Origin: Rhodococcus gordoniae
GTDB taxonomy: Bacteria > Actinomycetota > Actinomycetes > Mycobacteriales > Mycobacteriaceae
Length of the DNA stretch: 64,000 bases
NCBI RefSeq assembly: GCF_001646655.1
Contig: NZ_LPZN01000015.1
Span: forward strand, 62,000-125,999
Direction: 5' to 3'
Each line of letters begins with the position of its first letter. Positions within the stretch are counted from its first letter, which is position 1. The notes under the pieces are model-generated. The model did no database searches. It was not told the origin of the DNA and saw nothing but the letters and a program-made list of their open reading frames with translations. Position numbers and translations under genes: made by a program. This document shows, one piece after another, positions 9,200-17,167 of the stretch.

Positions 9200-9229
9200 A
9201 TCGGCGGCACCCCCAGGGGTGCCGCCGAT
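9200..9229 (+). terminator. Strong intrinsic terminator
   Basis: Perfect 14-base arms ATCGGCGGCACCCC (9200-9213) and GGGGTGCCGCCGAT (9216-9229) with a two-base spacer, followed by a T-rich stretch (CTGTTTCTGT). It lies 17 bases after the secreted protein gene. Confidence 0.85.
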
Positions 9230-9293
9230 GCTGTTTCTGTAGTGGCCCGGAGAAGGCAGTCCGAGAGTGCGTGAGCCGTGGAAGGGAGAATGT

Positions 9294-10067
9294 GTGGAGG
9301 CCGCTTCGACCGCGTCGGGTCTCACATCGTTGCCGCAGCTGCGTCGTTCCTACGGTGAGAGTCTGCGTCCACTGACGTCCGGCGGGGGCTGGTCCGCCGG
9401 TGACGGCTGGTGGGTGGGCATCACCGGTGCCCCCGACCCCGACTACAACCTCGCTCTCGTCCACGGTGGCGATGTCACCACCCGGGTACAACACGTCTAC
9501 GAGACCCTGACGAAAGCCGGCAACCCGTCGATCGTCCTGCTCGCCGGAGACGGACTCGGTGCTGCGCAGGTCCTTGCCGACCACAGTTGGGTGTGTGCCG
9601 GATCGTTGGATCTGACCTGTCTCGTGGCTCATGACGCTCCCGTCGACCCGGGCTTCCGAACGCTCGGTGAAGCCGATATGGCGGATGCCCGCGAACTCGC
9701 CGCCGGGACGTTCGGGATCGCGCCCGGGACTGCTGCCGTCGCCTACGCCGATGCCATGGCACGGACCCCCGGCGTCGAGGTGGTCGGCATCGTCGAGGAC
9801 GGGGATCTGCAGTGCTGTGCGCTGCTCGTGGACAGTGGGGCGATCCGGACGGTGTGGTCGCTCGGAACTCACCCGGGACGCCAACGGCGCGGGTTCGCGA
9901 ACCGGTTGATCAGAGCGGGCGCCGCCCACACCTACGCGCAGCGCGGCCCGGTCGCGATGTGCGGGCTCACCAGGCCGCGCGTCACACCGCTGTATCTCGC
10001 CGCCGGAGCACGCGTCGCGGAGACCTGGCAGATGTGGTCGCGTCCGCGTTGGCTGCTCGGCAGTTGA
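9294..10067 (+). CDS. GNAT-family acetyltransferase
   Basis: A protein of about 257 residues whose C-terminal half carries an acetyl-CoA binding motif (SLGTHPGRQRRGFANRLI), typical of GCN5-related N-acetyltransferases. The N-terminal half has no recognised domain but is similar in layout to two-domain GNAT proteins. Start GTG 9294 is preferred because AAGGGAG lies 5 bases upstream; GTG 9267 is an alternative adding nine residues. The substrate is not evident. It stands between the secreted protein and the chain-length gene, all on the plus strand, but is separated from the former by a terminator. Confidence 0.75.
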   Translation: MEAASTASGLTSLPQLRRSYGESLRPLTSGGGWSAGDGWWVGITGAPDPDYNLALVHGGDVTTRVQHVYETLTKAGNPSIVLLAGDGLGAAQVLADHSWVCAGSLDLTCLVAHDAPVDPGFRTLGEADMADARELAAGTFGIAPGTAAVAYADAMARTPGVEVVGIVEDGDLQCCALLVDSGAIRTVWSLGTHPGRQRRGFANRLIRAGAAHTYAQRGPVAMCGLTRPRVTPLYLAAGARVAETWQMWSRPRWLLGS

Positions 10068-10158
10068 CGGACTGTACGGACGAGTAACGTTTGCCCGATT
10101 CGGTGCGACACACTGTCGACCTGCCCAGTGAAGGGCGACAGCGAAAGGCCAGTGCATC

Positions 10159-11772
10159 GTGTCCGAACGAAGCATCCGCGACGCCGAACTGCGTCGCGAA
10201 CTCGGTGTCCCACCGACCGTCGATCTCGTGGGTCATGCCCGCGATCTCGCCCGTGTGGCCGTGCCCGCCGCACTCGTTGCCGCCCTCGCCGCGGTCGCGG
10301 TGTTCTTCGTTCGTGACAACGGTCCCGGTGTGTACGAATCATCGCTCGTCGCGGAGATCCGCTCGGCGTCCGCGGTGTCCGGATCCGACGCGACGCTCGG
10401 GCAGCTCATCGCGCCGTACGTCGCACTGTCTCAGGACTCGGCGGTCGTGGCCGCGATCGCGACCGAGGCGAACGACGACCCTGCGGGACTTTCATCGAGG
10501 ATCGACGTGGGGTACGGCTCGTCACCGACCTTGCTCACCGTGACCGCCCGAGCCGAGTCCCAGGCCTCTGCAGATCATCTCGCACAGGTCGTCGTCACCC
10601 AGCTCGACCGCGCGCAGACCGATCGGAACCGGGCAGCGCTCGATGCACGCATCGCCGAACTCGACGCCATCGTCGGCGGACTGCGTACCGACCTCGCCGC
10701 GAGCACCGCGGCCGGCGAGGAGGGTACGGCCGACCCGGCGGTGCAGGCCGACCTCGATGCCCGCCTCGAACAACTCCGCCAGGCACGCTCGGGCGCAAGC
10801 CTCGAATACCTCCAGGTGCTGTCGGTGCCGGCAGGCAGTGGGGCGAAGGTGTCGCCTCAACCTCGGGCCGAAGCCGCGGTGGCGTTCCTCGCCGTATTCG
10901 TCCTCGTCGCCGAGTTGCTGGTCGCGCTGAACGGGCGCTTCGGCGCGACGAACAATGCGGCATGGGCCCGGCGCGTCGCGCGTCGCTACCGCTCGGCCGT
11001 GCAGGTGGAGAGAGACGCCCGGACGACTCTGCCGCTCGACACTGTCGTCATGCTTCGGCAACGTGTGTCGCTGGGCGACTCCGTACTGCTTCTGCACGGG
11101 GGCGGCGTGACCATCGAGACCGATGCATTCGCCGACGTCGACGATCGGTTCGTGAGTTGCGGGATCGGCGATCAGTGGTGGACACGAGTGCCCACCGAAG
11201 GGCTCGCGCTCGCCGTGGTCGTGCTGCAGGCCGGGGCGGAGGAGCGTGCGGAGACAGAGGACACCCTCCGTGCGCTGGCGGAGATCGAGGTGCCCACGCG
11301 TCTCGTCGTGCTCGGTGCCGGACGCGAGTGGATGCCCCTGCTCCCGGCTCGCCGTCGCGGCCCGGCCGTGGAGACCGCTCCCTACGACCCGGCACCCGTA
11401 CCGTCCGCTCCGGCCCGGGCCGGAGCGCGGAACAGCAGGGCTACGCGGAACAGCAGGGCTACGGCAAGCACTGGGAGACGTCGCCACGTCCCTGACCCGG
11501 TTTCCGCTCGAGTTGAATCCCTACCCCGACACGCTATAGTGATGACGGTCACTCCAGGGGATGGGTGTGGCCTGCGCAGCCGAGCACATCGGCGTCACGA
11601 CGAGGGAATCGATTTGTCTATCTGCATTGCCGGCACCCCGCAGCACAGCACCGCGACGCCGGGAAGCACCGAATGGATCAAGGCTCATCTCGCCCGCATG
11701 GACGACGACGTGAGCTCTGTATCGTCCACCGAGGACGTCGCCGCAGAGAGCGTCGTCGACGCGCGTCGTTAG
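10159..11772 (+). CDS. Wzz-like polysaccharide chain-length protein, probable frameshift near its end
   Basis: A polysaccharide co-polymerase type protein that would set polymer length. It has a cytoplasmic N-terminus, transmembrane helix 1 (about residues 33-52, AALVAALAAVAVFFV), an extracytoplasmic part with a coiled-coil stretch (about residues 140-220), helix 2 (about 237-258) and a cytoplasmic C-terminal domain. The open frame runs to 11772 (537 codons), but its last 115 or so codons are suspect. A tandem 18-base repeat at about 11434-11469 reads RNSRAT twice in this frame and AEQQGY twice in the alternative frame, which ends at TGA 11495 just before a promoter. The true protein may therefore stop at 11495. 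Start ATG 10159 lacks a strong ribosome binding site. Confidence 0.7.
   Translation: MSERSIRDAELRRELGVPPTVDLVGHARDLARVAVPAALVAALAAVAVFFVRDNGPGVYESSLVAEIRSASAVSGSDATLGQLIAPYVALSQDSAVVAAIATEANDDPAGLSSRIDVGYGSSPTLLTVTARAESQASADHLAQVVVTQLDRAQTDRNRAALDARIAELDAIVGGLRTDLAASTAAGEEGTADPAVQADLDARLEQLRQARSGASLEYLQVLSVPAGSGAKVSPQPRAEAAVAFLAVFVLVAELLVALNGRFGATNNAAWARRVARRYRSAVQVERDARTTLPLDTVVMLRQRVSLGDSVLLLHGGGVTIETDAFADVDDRFVSCGIGDQWWTRVPTEGLALAVVVLQAGAEERAETEDTLRALAEIEVPTRLVVLGAGREWMPLLPARRRGPAVETAPYDPAPVPSAPARAGARNSRATRNSRATASTGRRRHVPDPVSARVESLPRHAIVMTVTPGDGCGLRSRAHRRHDEGIDLSICIAGTPQHSTATPGSTEWIKAHLARMDDDVSSVSSTEDVAAESVVDARR
11513..11540 (+). promoter_or_regulatory. Sigma-70-like promoter inside the open frame
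   Basis: A -35 box TTGAAT (11513-11518), a 16-base spacer and a -10 box TATAGT (11535-11540), the best match to a housekeeping promoter that I saw in the window. It is well placed to drive the small TTG-start ORF at 11614 and the phoU-like gene behind it, with a leader of about 65 bases. Confidence 0.6.
11614..11772 (+). CDS. Small acidic protein with TTG start
   Basis: A 52-residue ORF that shares the frame of the Wzz-like gene but probably has its own start: TTG 11614 lies 7 bases after GAGGG, 74 bases after the promoter at 11513-11540. The peptide (SICIAGTPQHSTATPG, then WIKAHLARMDDD and a Ser/Asp/Glu-rich tail) looks like an independent small soluble protein. It ends 38 bases before the phoU-like gene, so the two are likely co-transcribed. 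No family is recognised. If the Wzz frame really extends to 11772, this would instead be its C-terminus. Confidence 0.45.
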   Translation: MSICIAGTPQHSTATPGSTEWIKAHLARMDDDVSSVSSTEDVAAESVVDARR

Positions 11773-11810
11773 GCTCCTGGTCGACGACTGCGACGAGGAG
11801 GGAGCGAGAC

Positions 11811-12458
11811 ATGAGGGAATTGTTCCGAGGGCAGCTCGACGACCTGGTCGGACGCCTCGGCGAGCTTGCAGCGGTTGCCGCCGAAGGGCTCGACCTGGCC
11901 ACGCACGCGTTGTTCGACACCGATCTCGACGCAGCTCAGGCCGCCCTCGATCTCGACGCGCGGATCGCCGAACTCGACACCGACTGTTCCGAGCGAGCGG
12001 TACGGATCCTCGCCCTGCAGGGTCCCGTGGCCGCCGACCTGCGGTTGGTGTTCTCCGCGGTTCGTATCACCGGCGATCTCACCCGGATGGGTGAGCTGAG
12101 CCTGCACATCGCGCGGGTCGTACGGCGCCGCCATCCCGAGTCGCTGGTCTCCGACCTTCTGCGCGAGGATCTTCGCCGGATGGCCGAGCTCGCGGCGGAG
12201 ATCGTTGCGATCCTGCGCGACGCATTCACCGACTTCGACCTCGAGACGATCAAGGGCACCCATGCCATCGAGACCGAACTCGATGCGGTGCACTCGCGAC
12301 TGCTCGCCCTGCTCGAGAGCCCCGAGTGGGACGGGGATATCCGGACGGCGGTCGACACTGCACTCCTCGCGCGTTTCTACGGGCGTTTCGGCGACCAGGC
12401 CGTCGACGTCGCCGATCGGTTGATCTTCTTCGTCACCGGCCAGCGACCGGCGGCCTGA
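11811..12458 (+). CDS. phoU: PhoU-family phosphate signalling protein
   Basis: A 215-residue all-helical protein with the two PhoU repeats (each a three-helix bundle with conserved E/DxxxD metal-binding patterns such as DLDARIAELDTDC and FYGRFGDQAVDVADR). PhoU proteins dampen PhoR/PhoB-type phosphate sensing and control Pst transporter activity at the membrane. Start ATG 11811 follows GAGGAGGGA. No pst or pho two-component genes are near, so this is a stand-alone copy, possibly a paralog of the one in the pst operon. It is probably transcribed with the small ORF upstream from the promoter at 11513. Confidence 0.85.
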   Translation: MRELFRGQLDDLVGRLGELAAVAAEGLDLATHALFDTDLDAAQAALDLDARIAELDTDCSERAVRILALQGPVAADLRLVFSAVRITGDLTRMGELSLHIARVVRRRHPESLVSDLLREDLRRMAELAAEIVAILRDAFTDFDLETIKGTHAIETELDAVHSRLLALLESPEWDGDIRTAVDTALLARFYGRFGDQAVDVADRLIFFVTGQRPAA

Positions 12459-12500
12459 CTTCGGCGCGCGGAGCGCCGGGAACCATGCGATTCTTTCCCC

Positions 12501-13700
12501 GTGACCAGCGACGAGCGCCTCTCGGTCGGCGGTCCTGGCGTGCCCGGGTTCGACGACCTCGACTTCGACGCCCTGGCGGCGCGGTCCGGTGCCAAGTGGG
12601 CACGGGCGGCAGCCGGTGGGCTGACTCCCGCATGGGTCGCCGACATGGATTTCCCGGTCGCACCGCCGATCGCGCGTGCGCTGCACGAGTTGGTCGACCG
12701 TAGCGATCTCGGCTATCCCGACTGGTTCCACGGCACGCCGCTGCGCGAGGAGTTCGCGCAGCGCATGCGCACGCGCTACGGCTGGGCACCCGATCCCGGT
12801 GCCGTCCGTGAACAGACGGATCTCATCCAGGCACTACAGCTCGTGCTGCATCTGAGCACCACGCGCGGGGACGCGGTGGCGATCCAGACACCGAGCTATC
12901 CGCCGTTCCTGGCGTCGCTGCGGCGGATGGGACTGCAGCAGATCGACTTTCCGTTCGTCGATCGAGGAGACGGGTGGGTGCTCGACTTCGAGACGTTCGA
13001 GCCGTTGGTGGCGCGGCGTCGTCCGCGGGTGCTGGTGCTCGTCGATCCGCACAACCCCACCGGGCGGGTGCTCACACGTGAGGAACTCGAGCGGATAGCC
13101 GACCTCGCCGAACGGTTCGACATGCTCGTCGTCAGCGACGAGATCCACGCCGAGCTGATCTACGAACCGCATCGGCACATCCCGTTCGCGTCGCTCGGGC
13201 CGCAGGTCGCTGCGCGCACCGTCACGCTCACCTCTGCGAGCAAGGCGTTCAATCTCGCAGGGATGCGGTGCGCGGTGGTGCACTACGGGTCCGAGACCCT
13301 GCTGAAGCGCCGGGACGCGGAACCCTTCGACCTGTACGGGACGGTCTCGGTTCCGGGAGTGGCCGCCACGCTCGCGGCGTGGCGTGAGGGCGACGCGTGG
13401 CAGCGCGATCTGCTGCGCGTCCTCGACCGGAATCGCCGGCGGGTGGACGAGGTTCTGCGCGAACGGATCCCGGCCTTGCGGCATCACCTGCCGCAGGGCA
13501 CCTACCTGACGTGGTTGAACACCGGACCGCTCGGCATCGACGATCCGGTGTCGACGGTGCGCGATCGAGGACGCGTCCTCGCCGACGGCGGGGTGCGGTT
13601 CGGCTCCGGAGCGCGCAACTTTCTGCGCATCAACTTCGCGACGTCGGCGCCGATTCTCGATCGGATCCTCGACGGGGTCACCGACGCGTTCGGCTCCTGA
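12501..13700 (+). CDS. MalY/PatB-type aminotransferase (cystathionine beta-lyase-like)
   Basis: A 399-residue fold-type I PLP enzyme of class I/II. The MalY/PatB pattern is clear: WVADMDFPVAPPI near residue 45, SYPPF, DPHNPTGRVLT, VVSDEIHAEL with the PLP-pyridine Asp, the Schiff-base Lys in SASKAFNLAGMR, and the carboxylate-binding Arg in NFLRINFAT. Such enzymes cleave C-S bonds (cystathionine, cysteine conjugates) or transaminate. It begins at GTG 12501, 42 bases after the phoU-like gene. It has no obvious link to the polysaccharide genes. The exact substrate cannot be told. Confidence 0.85.
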   Translation: MTSDERLSVGGPGVPGFDDLDFDALAARSGAKWARAAAGGLTPAWVADMDFPVAPPIARALHELVDRSDLGYPDWFHGTPLREEFAQRMRTRYGWAPDPGAVREQTDLIQALQLVLHLSTTRGDAVAIQTPSYPPFLASLRRMGLQQIDFPFVDRGDGWVLDFETFEPLVARRRPRVLVLVDPHNPTGRVLTREELERIADLAERFDMLVVSDEIHAELIYEPHRHIPFASLGPQVAARTVTLTSASKAFNLAGMRCAVVHYGSETLLKRRDAEPFDLYGTVSVPGVAATLAAWREGDAWQRDLLRVLDRNRRRVDEVLRERIPALRHHLPQGTYLTWLNTGPLGIDDPVSTVRDRGRVLADGGVRFGSGARNFLRINFATSAPILDRILDGVTDAFGS

Positions 13701-13703
13701 TGA

Positions 13704-14828
13704 TCACCAGACCGGATCCACTGCGGGCGGGGTCGTGATCTCGAGCGAATCGCTCACGGTCGTGCATGCTTGTGCGGCCGAAGCGACAACGGCGCGTGAA
13801 GGTTTCGCCGTGAAGTTCTGGTAGAGCAAGCCGAAGTTCTGCTCTACATCGGCTTGGTTCGTCCCGCGGTCGCGCATCGAGTAGACGAACACCTTCTGCA
13901 CCCAGCCCAGCCGGCGTGCCTCTGCGATGCCGGCTGCGATGATGTCCGCCTGCCGTTGTGCGCTCACTGCGTTCGAGGCGGTTCCGGTCGGGGCGCCGAA
14001 CTCCGTCGCCCAGATCGGGGTGGCCGCGTCGCCGTACTGCACCATGGTGTCGCGCATCAGGCGCATGCGATAGAAGGTGTTCCAGCTCTGTGTGCTCGCG
14101 TCGTTCGGCAGCGCCGGATAGCTGTAGGGATGGATCGACAGGATGTCGAAGTACTGCTGTGCACCTCGTGCGTAGAGCTGTTGCACATAGGTGACCGGTG
14201 AGATGTTGGTGCCGTCGTCCACAGCGGGGGCGAGGCCACCGTTGAGGATGCGCGCGCCGGGTTGCACGGACTTGATGGCCGGTGCCGCCGCCGCGAGCAG
14301 TTCGACATATTTCCCGATGTCGGCCCGGGGCCGGAAGAAACCGGTCAGATTCGGTTCGTTCCAGATCTCCCAATGGCTCACACGGGTCGAATAACGTTGC
14401 GCGACCTGGCGGGAGAAGGTGGCGAACGCCGCCGGATCGGCGGGATATCCGTGGGTGTCGGCTCCGCCCGCGACGCGCGCCCAGGCCGGCGTGTACGCGA
14501 TGATGCCGACCACTTCGAGTCCGCGTGTGCGAGCGCGGTCCACCACGCGGTCCGGGATCGACCAATTCTGTTGCCCGCGGTTCGGTTCGATCACCGACCA
14601 GTCGATGTCCACGCGCAGCCACCGAGCGCCCACCGCACGGATCGCATCGAGTTCGCGGTCGAGTTCGGTGTCCGGCAGGTACATCAGCGGGGCGCCGGCC
14701 GCGATGCCGATGTCATCACTCCCGCAGGTCGTCGGTGGAGTCGGTTGGATCGGTGGGGCGCACGCTGCGAGTGCTGCGAGGGAGCACGCGAGGACTGCGG
14801 TAAGTATGGCGCGTGCTGGACGACCCAT
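13704..14828 (-). CDS. Lipoprotein glycoside hydrolase, GH39-like
   Basis: A 374-residue TIM-barrel glycosidase predicted to be lipid-anchored outside the membrane: the N-terminus has basic residues, a hydrophobic core and the lipobox LAAC. The barrel shows WLRVDIDWSVIEP, HWEIWNEPN with the acid/base Glu, SIHPYSYPALP, and IWATEFGAPTG with the likely nucleophile Glu. This layout matches beta-xylosidase-like GH39 and related clan A enzymes often found in capsule loci. It is a paralog of the gene at 16075-17160 (long identical motifs including HPYSYPALP). Convergent with the aminotransferase gene, it leaves only three bases between stops. It may trim or edit the exported polysaccharide. Confidence 0.82.
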   Translation of the reverse strand: MGRPARAILTAVLACSLAALAACAPPIQPTPPTTCGSDDIGIAAGAPLMYLPDTELDRELDAIRAVGARWLRVDIDWSVIEPNRGQQNWSIPDRVVDRARTRGLEVVGIIAYTPAWARVAGGADTHGYPADPAAFATFSRQVAQRYSTRVSHWEIWNEPNLTGFFRPRADIGKYVELLAAAAPAIKSVQPGARILNGGLAPAVDDGTNISPVTYVQQLYARGAQQYFDILSIHPYSYPALPNDASTQSWNTFYRMRLMRDTMVQYGDAATPIWATEFGAPTGTASNAVSAQRQADIIAAGIAEARRLGWVQKVFVYSMRDRGTNQADVEQNFGLLYQNFTAKPSRAVVASAAQACTTVSDSLEITTPPAVDPVW

Positions 14829-14991
14829 CGACTCTCCTGTGGTAGAACGGACAATTCGGGCATCGGTCGTAACGTCGCGCCACCGATCTACGATTCTTCT
14901 CGTGGAGCGAGCGGCAGACCGATGCCGCGAATTCACTGTAACGAGGAGAGGACCGAAAGATGCAGGATTCGTGGACTGAAGAATCCGGTGC
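14829..14991. promoter_or_regulatory. Divergent promoter region
   Basis: A 163-base gap between the lipoprotein glycosidase (minus) and the acyltransferase (plus). It is comparatively A/T-rich (for example ATTCTTCTCGTGG and TGTAACGAGGAGAGG) and should hold both promoters. No operator was recognised. Confidence 0.35.
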
Positions 14992-16074
14992 ATGCGCACC
15001 GTGAGTTTCGAGATCCACGATGAGGCATCGGCCACCCGGCTCTTCACGGAATGGGACGACCTCGCGCAGGAGCTGGGACAGCGTGTCGCGACCCGGCCTT
15101 CGTACGCGCTGGCCTGGAACCGAATGGGACGCGGACGATCGGCGGTGTGCACCGTCCGGCGCGGTGGCCGACTCGTCGGACTCGCGCCCCTGCACGCCCG
15201 CACCCGACTCGGGGTCACCGCGCTCCGGCTGCCGGCCCACGGCCTCGCGACGATAGGAACCTTCCTCGCGACCGACGAGGCGGCACTCGCCGATCTGCTC
15301 GACGGCATCGCCGACCGGAACATGGCATTGCAACTCGACCACGTCGATCTCACCGACCCTCTTGTGGAGATGCTGCAGGCGTCGCCTCGGTGGAGCGTCG
15401 ACATCGTCGGAACCGAACGATGCCTGACCATCGATCTCGCCACCGGTGCCGGCGCCGAATCATTGCGCGGTCGACGCACACTGAAGACGCTGTCCCGACT
15501 GGAACGTTCGCTGGCAAGGGAGGGCACCCCGGCCTCCGTCGACGTGGTGTGCGATCCGGACCATCTCGCGCAGAGATGGTCCGACATCACCGCGGTCGCT
15601 GCGGCCGCCGACGAGCACAGCGGACGCGACGATTTCTGTGCGCCTCCGTTCACCGCTTTCACCCGGCCGTTGCTCGACGCCGAGGCCCGTGCCGGAAGGC
15701 TGCTCGTCGTAGGTCTACTCGTCGGCGACCGGTGGATGGCCCACGAGATCATGTTCCGCACCGGCACGACGGCGGAGATGTGGATCGGCCGTTTCCATCC
15801 CGAGGTGCGCCGTCACCAGCCCGGACAGTTGCTGCAGCGACGGCTGACCGATCGGCACGACGAACTGGGCATCAACCGCTTCGACTATCTGCTCGGCACA
15901 TCGGAATTCAAGGAGCAGTGGGCGAACGGTGATTACCGGGTGGGGCGGATCGTCGCCGTTCCCACTTCGCGACCGCACCACCGGTGGACCCTGCGCGCCG
16001 CGGACCTCGGAGCCGGTCTCGTCCGTCCCCTGCGCCTGGCCGCGCGCGACGCCCTCACGTCGAACCGTTCGTGA
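14992..16074 (+). CDS. CelD/BioF2-like acyltransferase (GNAT superfamily)
   Basis: A 360-residue protein with the double-GNAT layout of the CelD/FemAB-like family often found in exopolysaccharide clusters. The C-terminal half holds the family hallmarks: a basic patch (RRTLKTLSRLERSL), then GRLLVVGLLVGDRWMAHEIMFRTG, HPEVRRHQPGQLLQRRL and FDYLLGTSEFKEQWA. It probably transfers an acyl or aminoacyl group onto a sugar or lipid intermediate in the cytoplasm. It sits between two paralogous GH39-like lipoprotein genes that face it from both sides, and its TGA abuts the stop of the downstream gene (shared TGATCA at 16072-16077). Confidence 0.78.
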   Translation: MRTVSFEIHDEASATRLFTEWDDLAQELGQRVATRPSYALAWNRMGRGRSAVCTVRRGGRLVGLAPLHARTRLGVTALRLPAHGLATIGTFLATDEAALADLLDGIADRNMALQLDHVDLTDPLVEMLQASPRWSVDIVGTERCLTIDLATGAGAESLRGRRTLKTLSRLERSLAREGTPASVDVVCDPDHLAQRWSDITAVAAAADEHSGRDDFCAPPFTAFTRPLLDAEARAGRLLVVGLLVGDRWMAHEIMFRTGTTAEMWIGRFHPEVRRHQPGQLLQRRLTDRHDELGINRFDYLLGTSEFKEQWANGDYRVGRIVAVPTSRPHHRWTLRAADLGAGLVRPLRLAARDALTSNRS

Positions 16075-17160
16075 TCAGAGGCAACCGGGAGTGACCGCCG
16101 CCGTGCGCAGCACGTCCCAGGCCGGTTTGGGCGACCCGTCATGCGCGAGGACCCCGAAGTTCTGCTCGCGATCGGACACGTCGGTGCCCCGGTCGAGGAG
16201 GCTGTAGACGAACAGCTTGTCGACGAATCCCAGCGCGCGCTGTTCGGTGATCCCGTCGCGCAGAATCTCCGCTTGCTCCGCGAACCCGACAGCGTCGGTG
16301 CCCGTTCCGGTGGGCGCCCCGATCTCCGTCGCCCAGATCGGCTTGTCGGAGTCTCCCCTTTCGACCATGACGGTGCGCATCTCGCGCATGCGGTAGAAGG
16401 AGTTCCAGTCGGACGTCGACGCGTCGGACGGCAGGGCCGGGTAGCTGTAAGGATGCATGCCCACCACGTCGAAGGTCCATGAAACACCCTGGTCGTACAG
16501 TTCGGTGAGAAACGTCGTGGGCGCGATGTCCGATCCGTTGTCGGTGGCGGGGGACAAGCCGCCGGTGACCACCACTGCTCCGGGGTCGACGTTGCGGATG
16601 GCATCCGACGCCGCAACGAGCATCTCCGCGTACGCGCCGACATCGGGTTGCGGGGTGAAGAAGGCCGTCAGGTTCGGCTCGTTCCAGATCTCCCAGTGCG
16701 TGACGGTGTCGGAATAACGATCGGCGACGTCGCCCGCGAAGCGTCCGAACTCGCCGGGGTCGGCGGGCATGCCGTGCGTGTCCTCGGGCTCGACCTCGGA
16801 TGTCCGCGCCCAGCGCGGGGTGTGGGTGAGCAGGCCCAGCACCTGCAAGTCGTGCGACTCGGCCGCGGCGACGACGCGGTCGGTGCCGCTCCAGTCGAAG
16901 CGACCACGCGCCGGTTCGATGATCGACCAGTCCATGTCGAACCGGATCCAGCCGGCACCGCTGTCGGCGACCGCCGACATGTACGCCCCGAGATCGGTGT
17001 CGTCGAGGGTATCCAGGCCGGAGCCGGTCGCAATTCCCAGGCTTCCGCCCGTCAGATCGGTCCGGCAGTCGCGTGCCTCGGTGCTCTGGGTGCACGACAG
17101 AGCGAACACACCGACGAGGGTGACGACGGCGCGGAGTGGCATGGACCGCGGAAGGGACAC
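16075..17160 (-). CDS. Lipoprotein-like glycoside hydrolase, GH39-like paralog
   Basis: A 361-residue exported TIM-barrel glycosidase. Start GTG 17160 is chosen because GAGG lies 5 bases upstream; ATG 17142 is an alternative. The signal peptide ends near ALSC, an imperfect lipobox, so lipidation is possible but less certain than for the paralog at 13704-14828. Catalytic motifs match that paralog: HWEIWNEPN (acid/base), HPYSYPALP, PIWATEIGAPTGTG (nucleophile). It follows the Wzx flippase gene by seven bases and so belongs to the polysaccharide operon, which supports a role in processing the polymer outside the cell. Confidence 0.82.
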   Translation of the reverse strand: MSLPRSMPLRAVVTLVGVFALSCTQSTEARDCRTDLTGGSLGIATGSGLDTLDDTDLGAYMSAVADSGAGWIRFDMDWSIIEPARGRFDWSGTDRVVAAAESHDLQVLGLLTHTPRWARTSEVEPEDTHGMPADPGEFGRFAGDVADRYSDTVTHWEIWNEPNLTAFFTPQPDVGAYAEMLVAASDAIRNVDPGAVVVTGGLSPATDNGSDIAPTTFLTELYDQGVSWTFDVVGMHPYSYPALPSDASTSDWNSFYRMREMRTVMVERGDSDKPIWATEIGAPTGTGTDAVGFAEQAEILRDGITEQRALGFVDKLFVYSLLDRGTDVSDREQNFGVLAHDGSPKPAWDVLRTAAVTPGCL

Positions 17161-17167
17161 TGCAACC

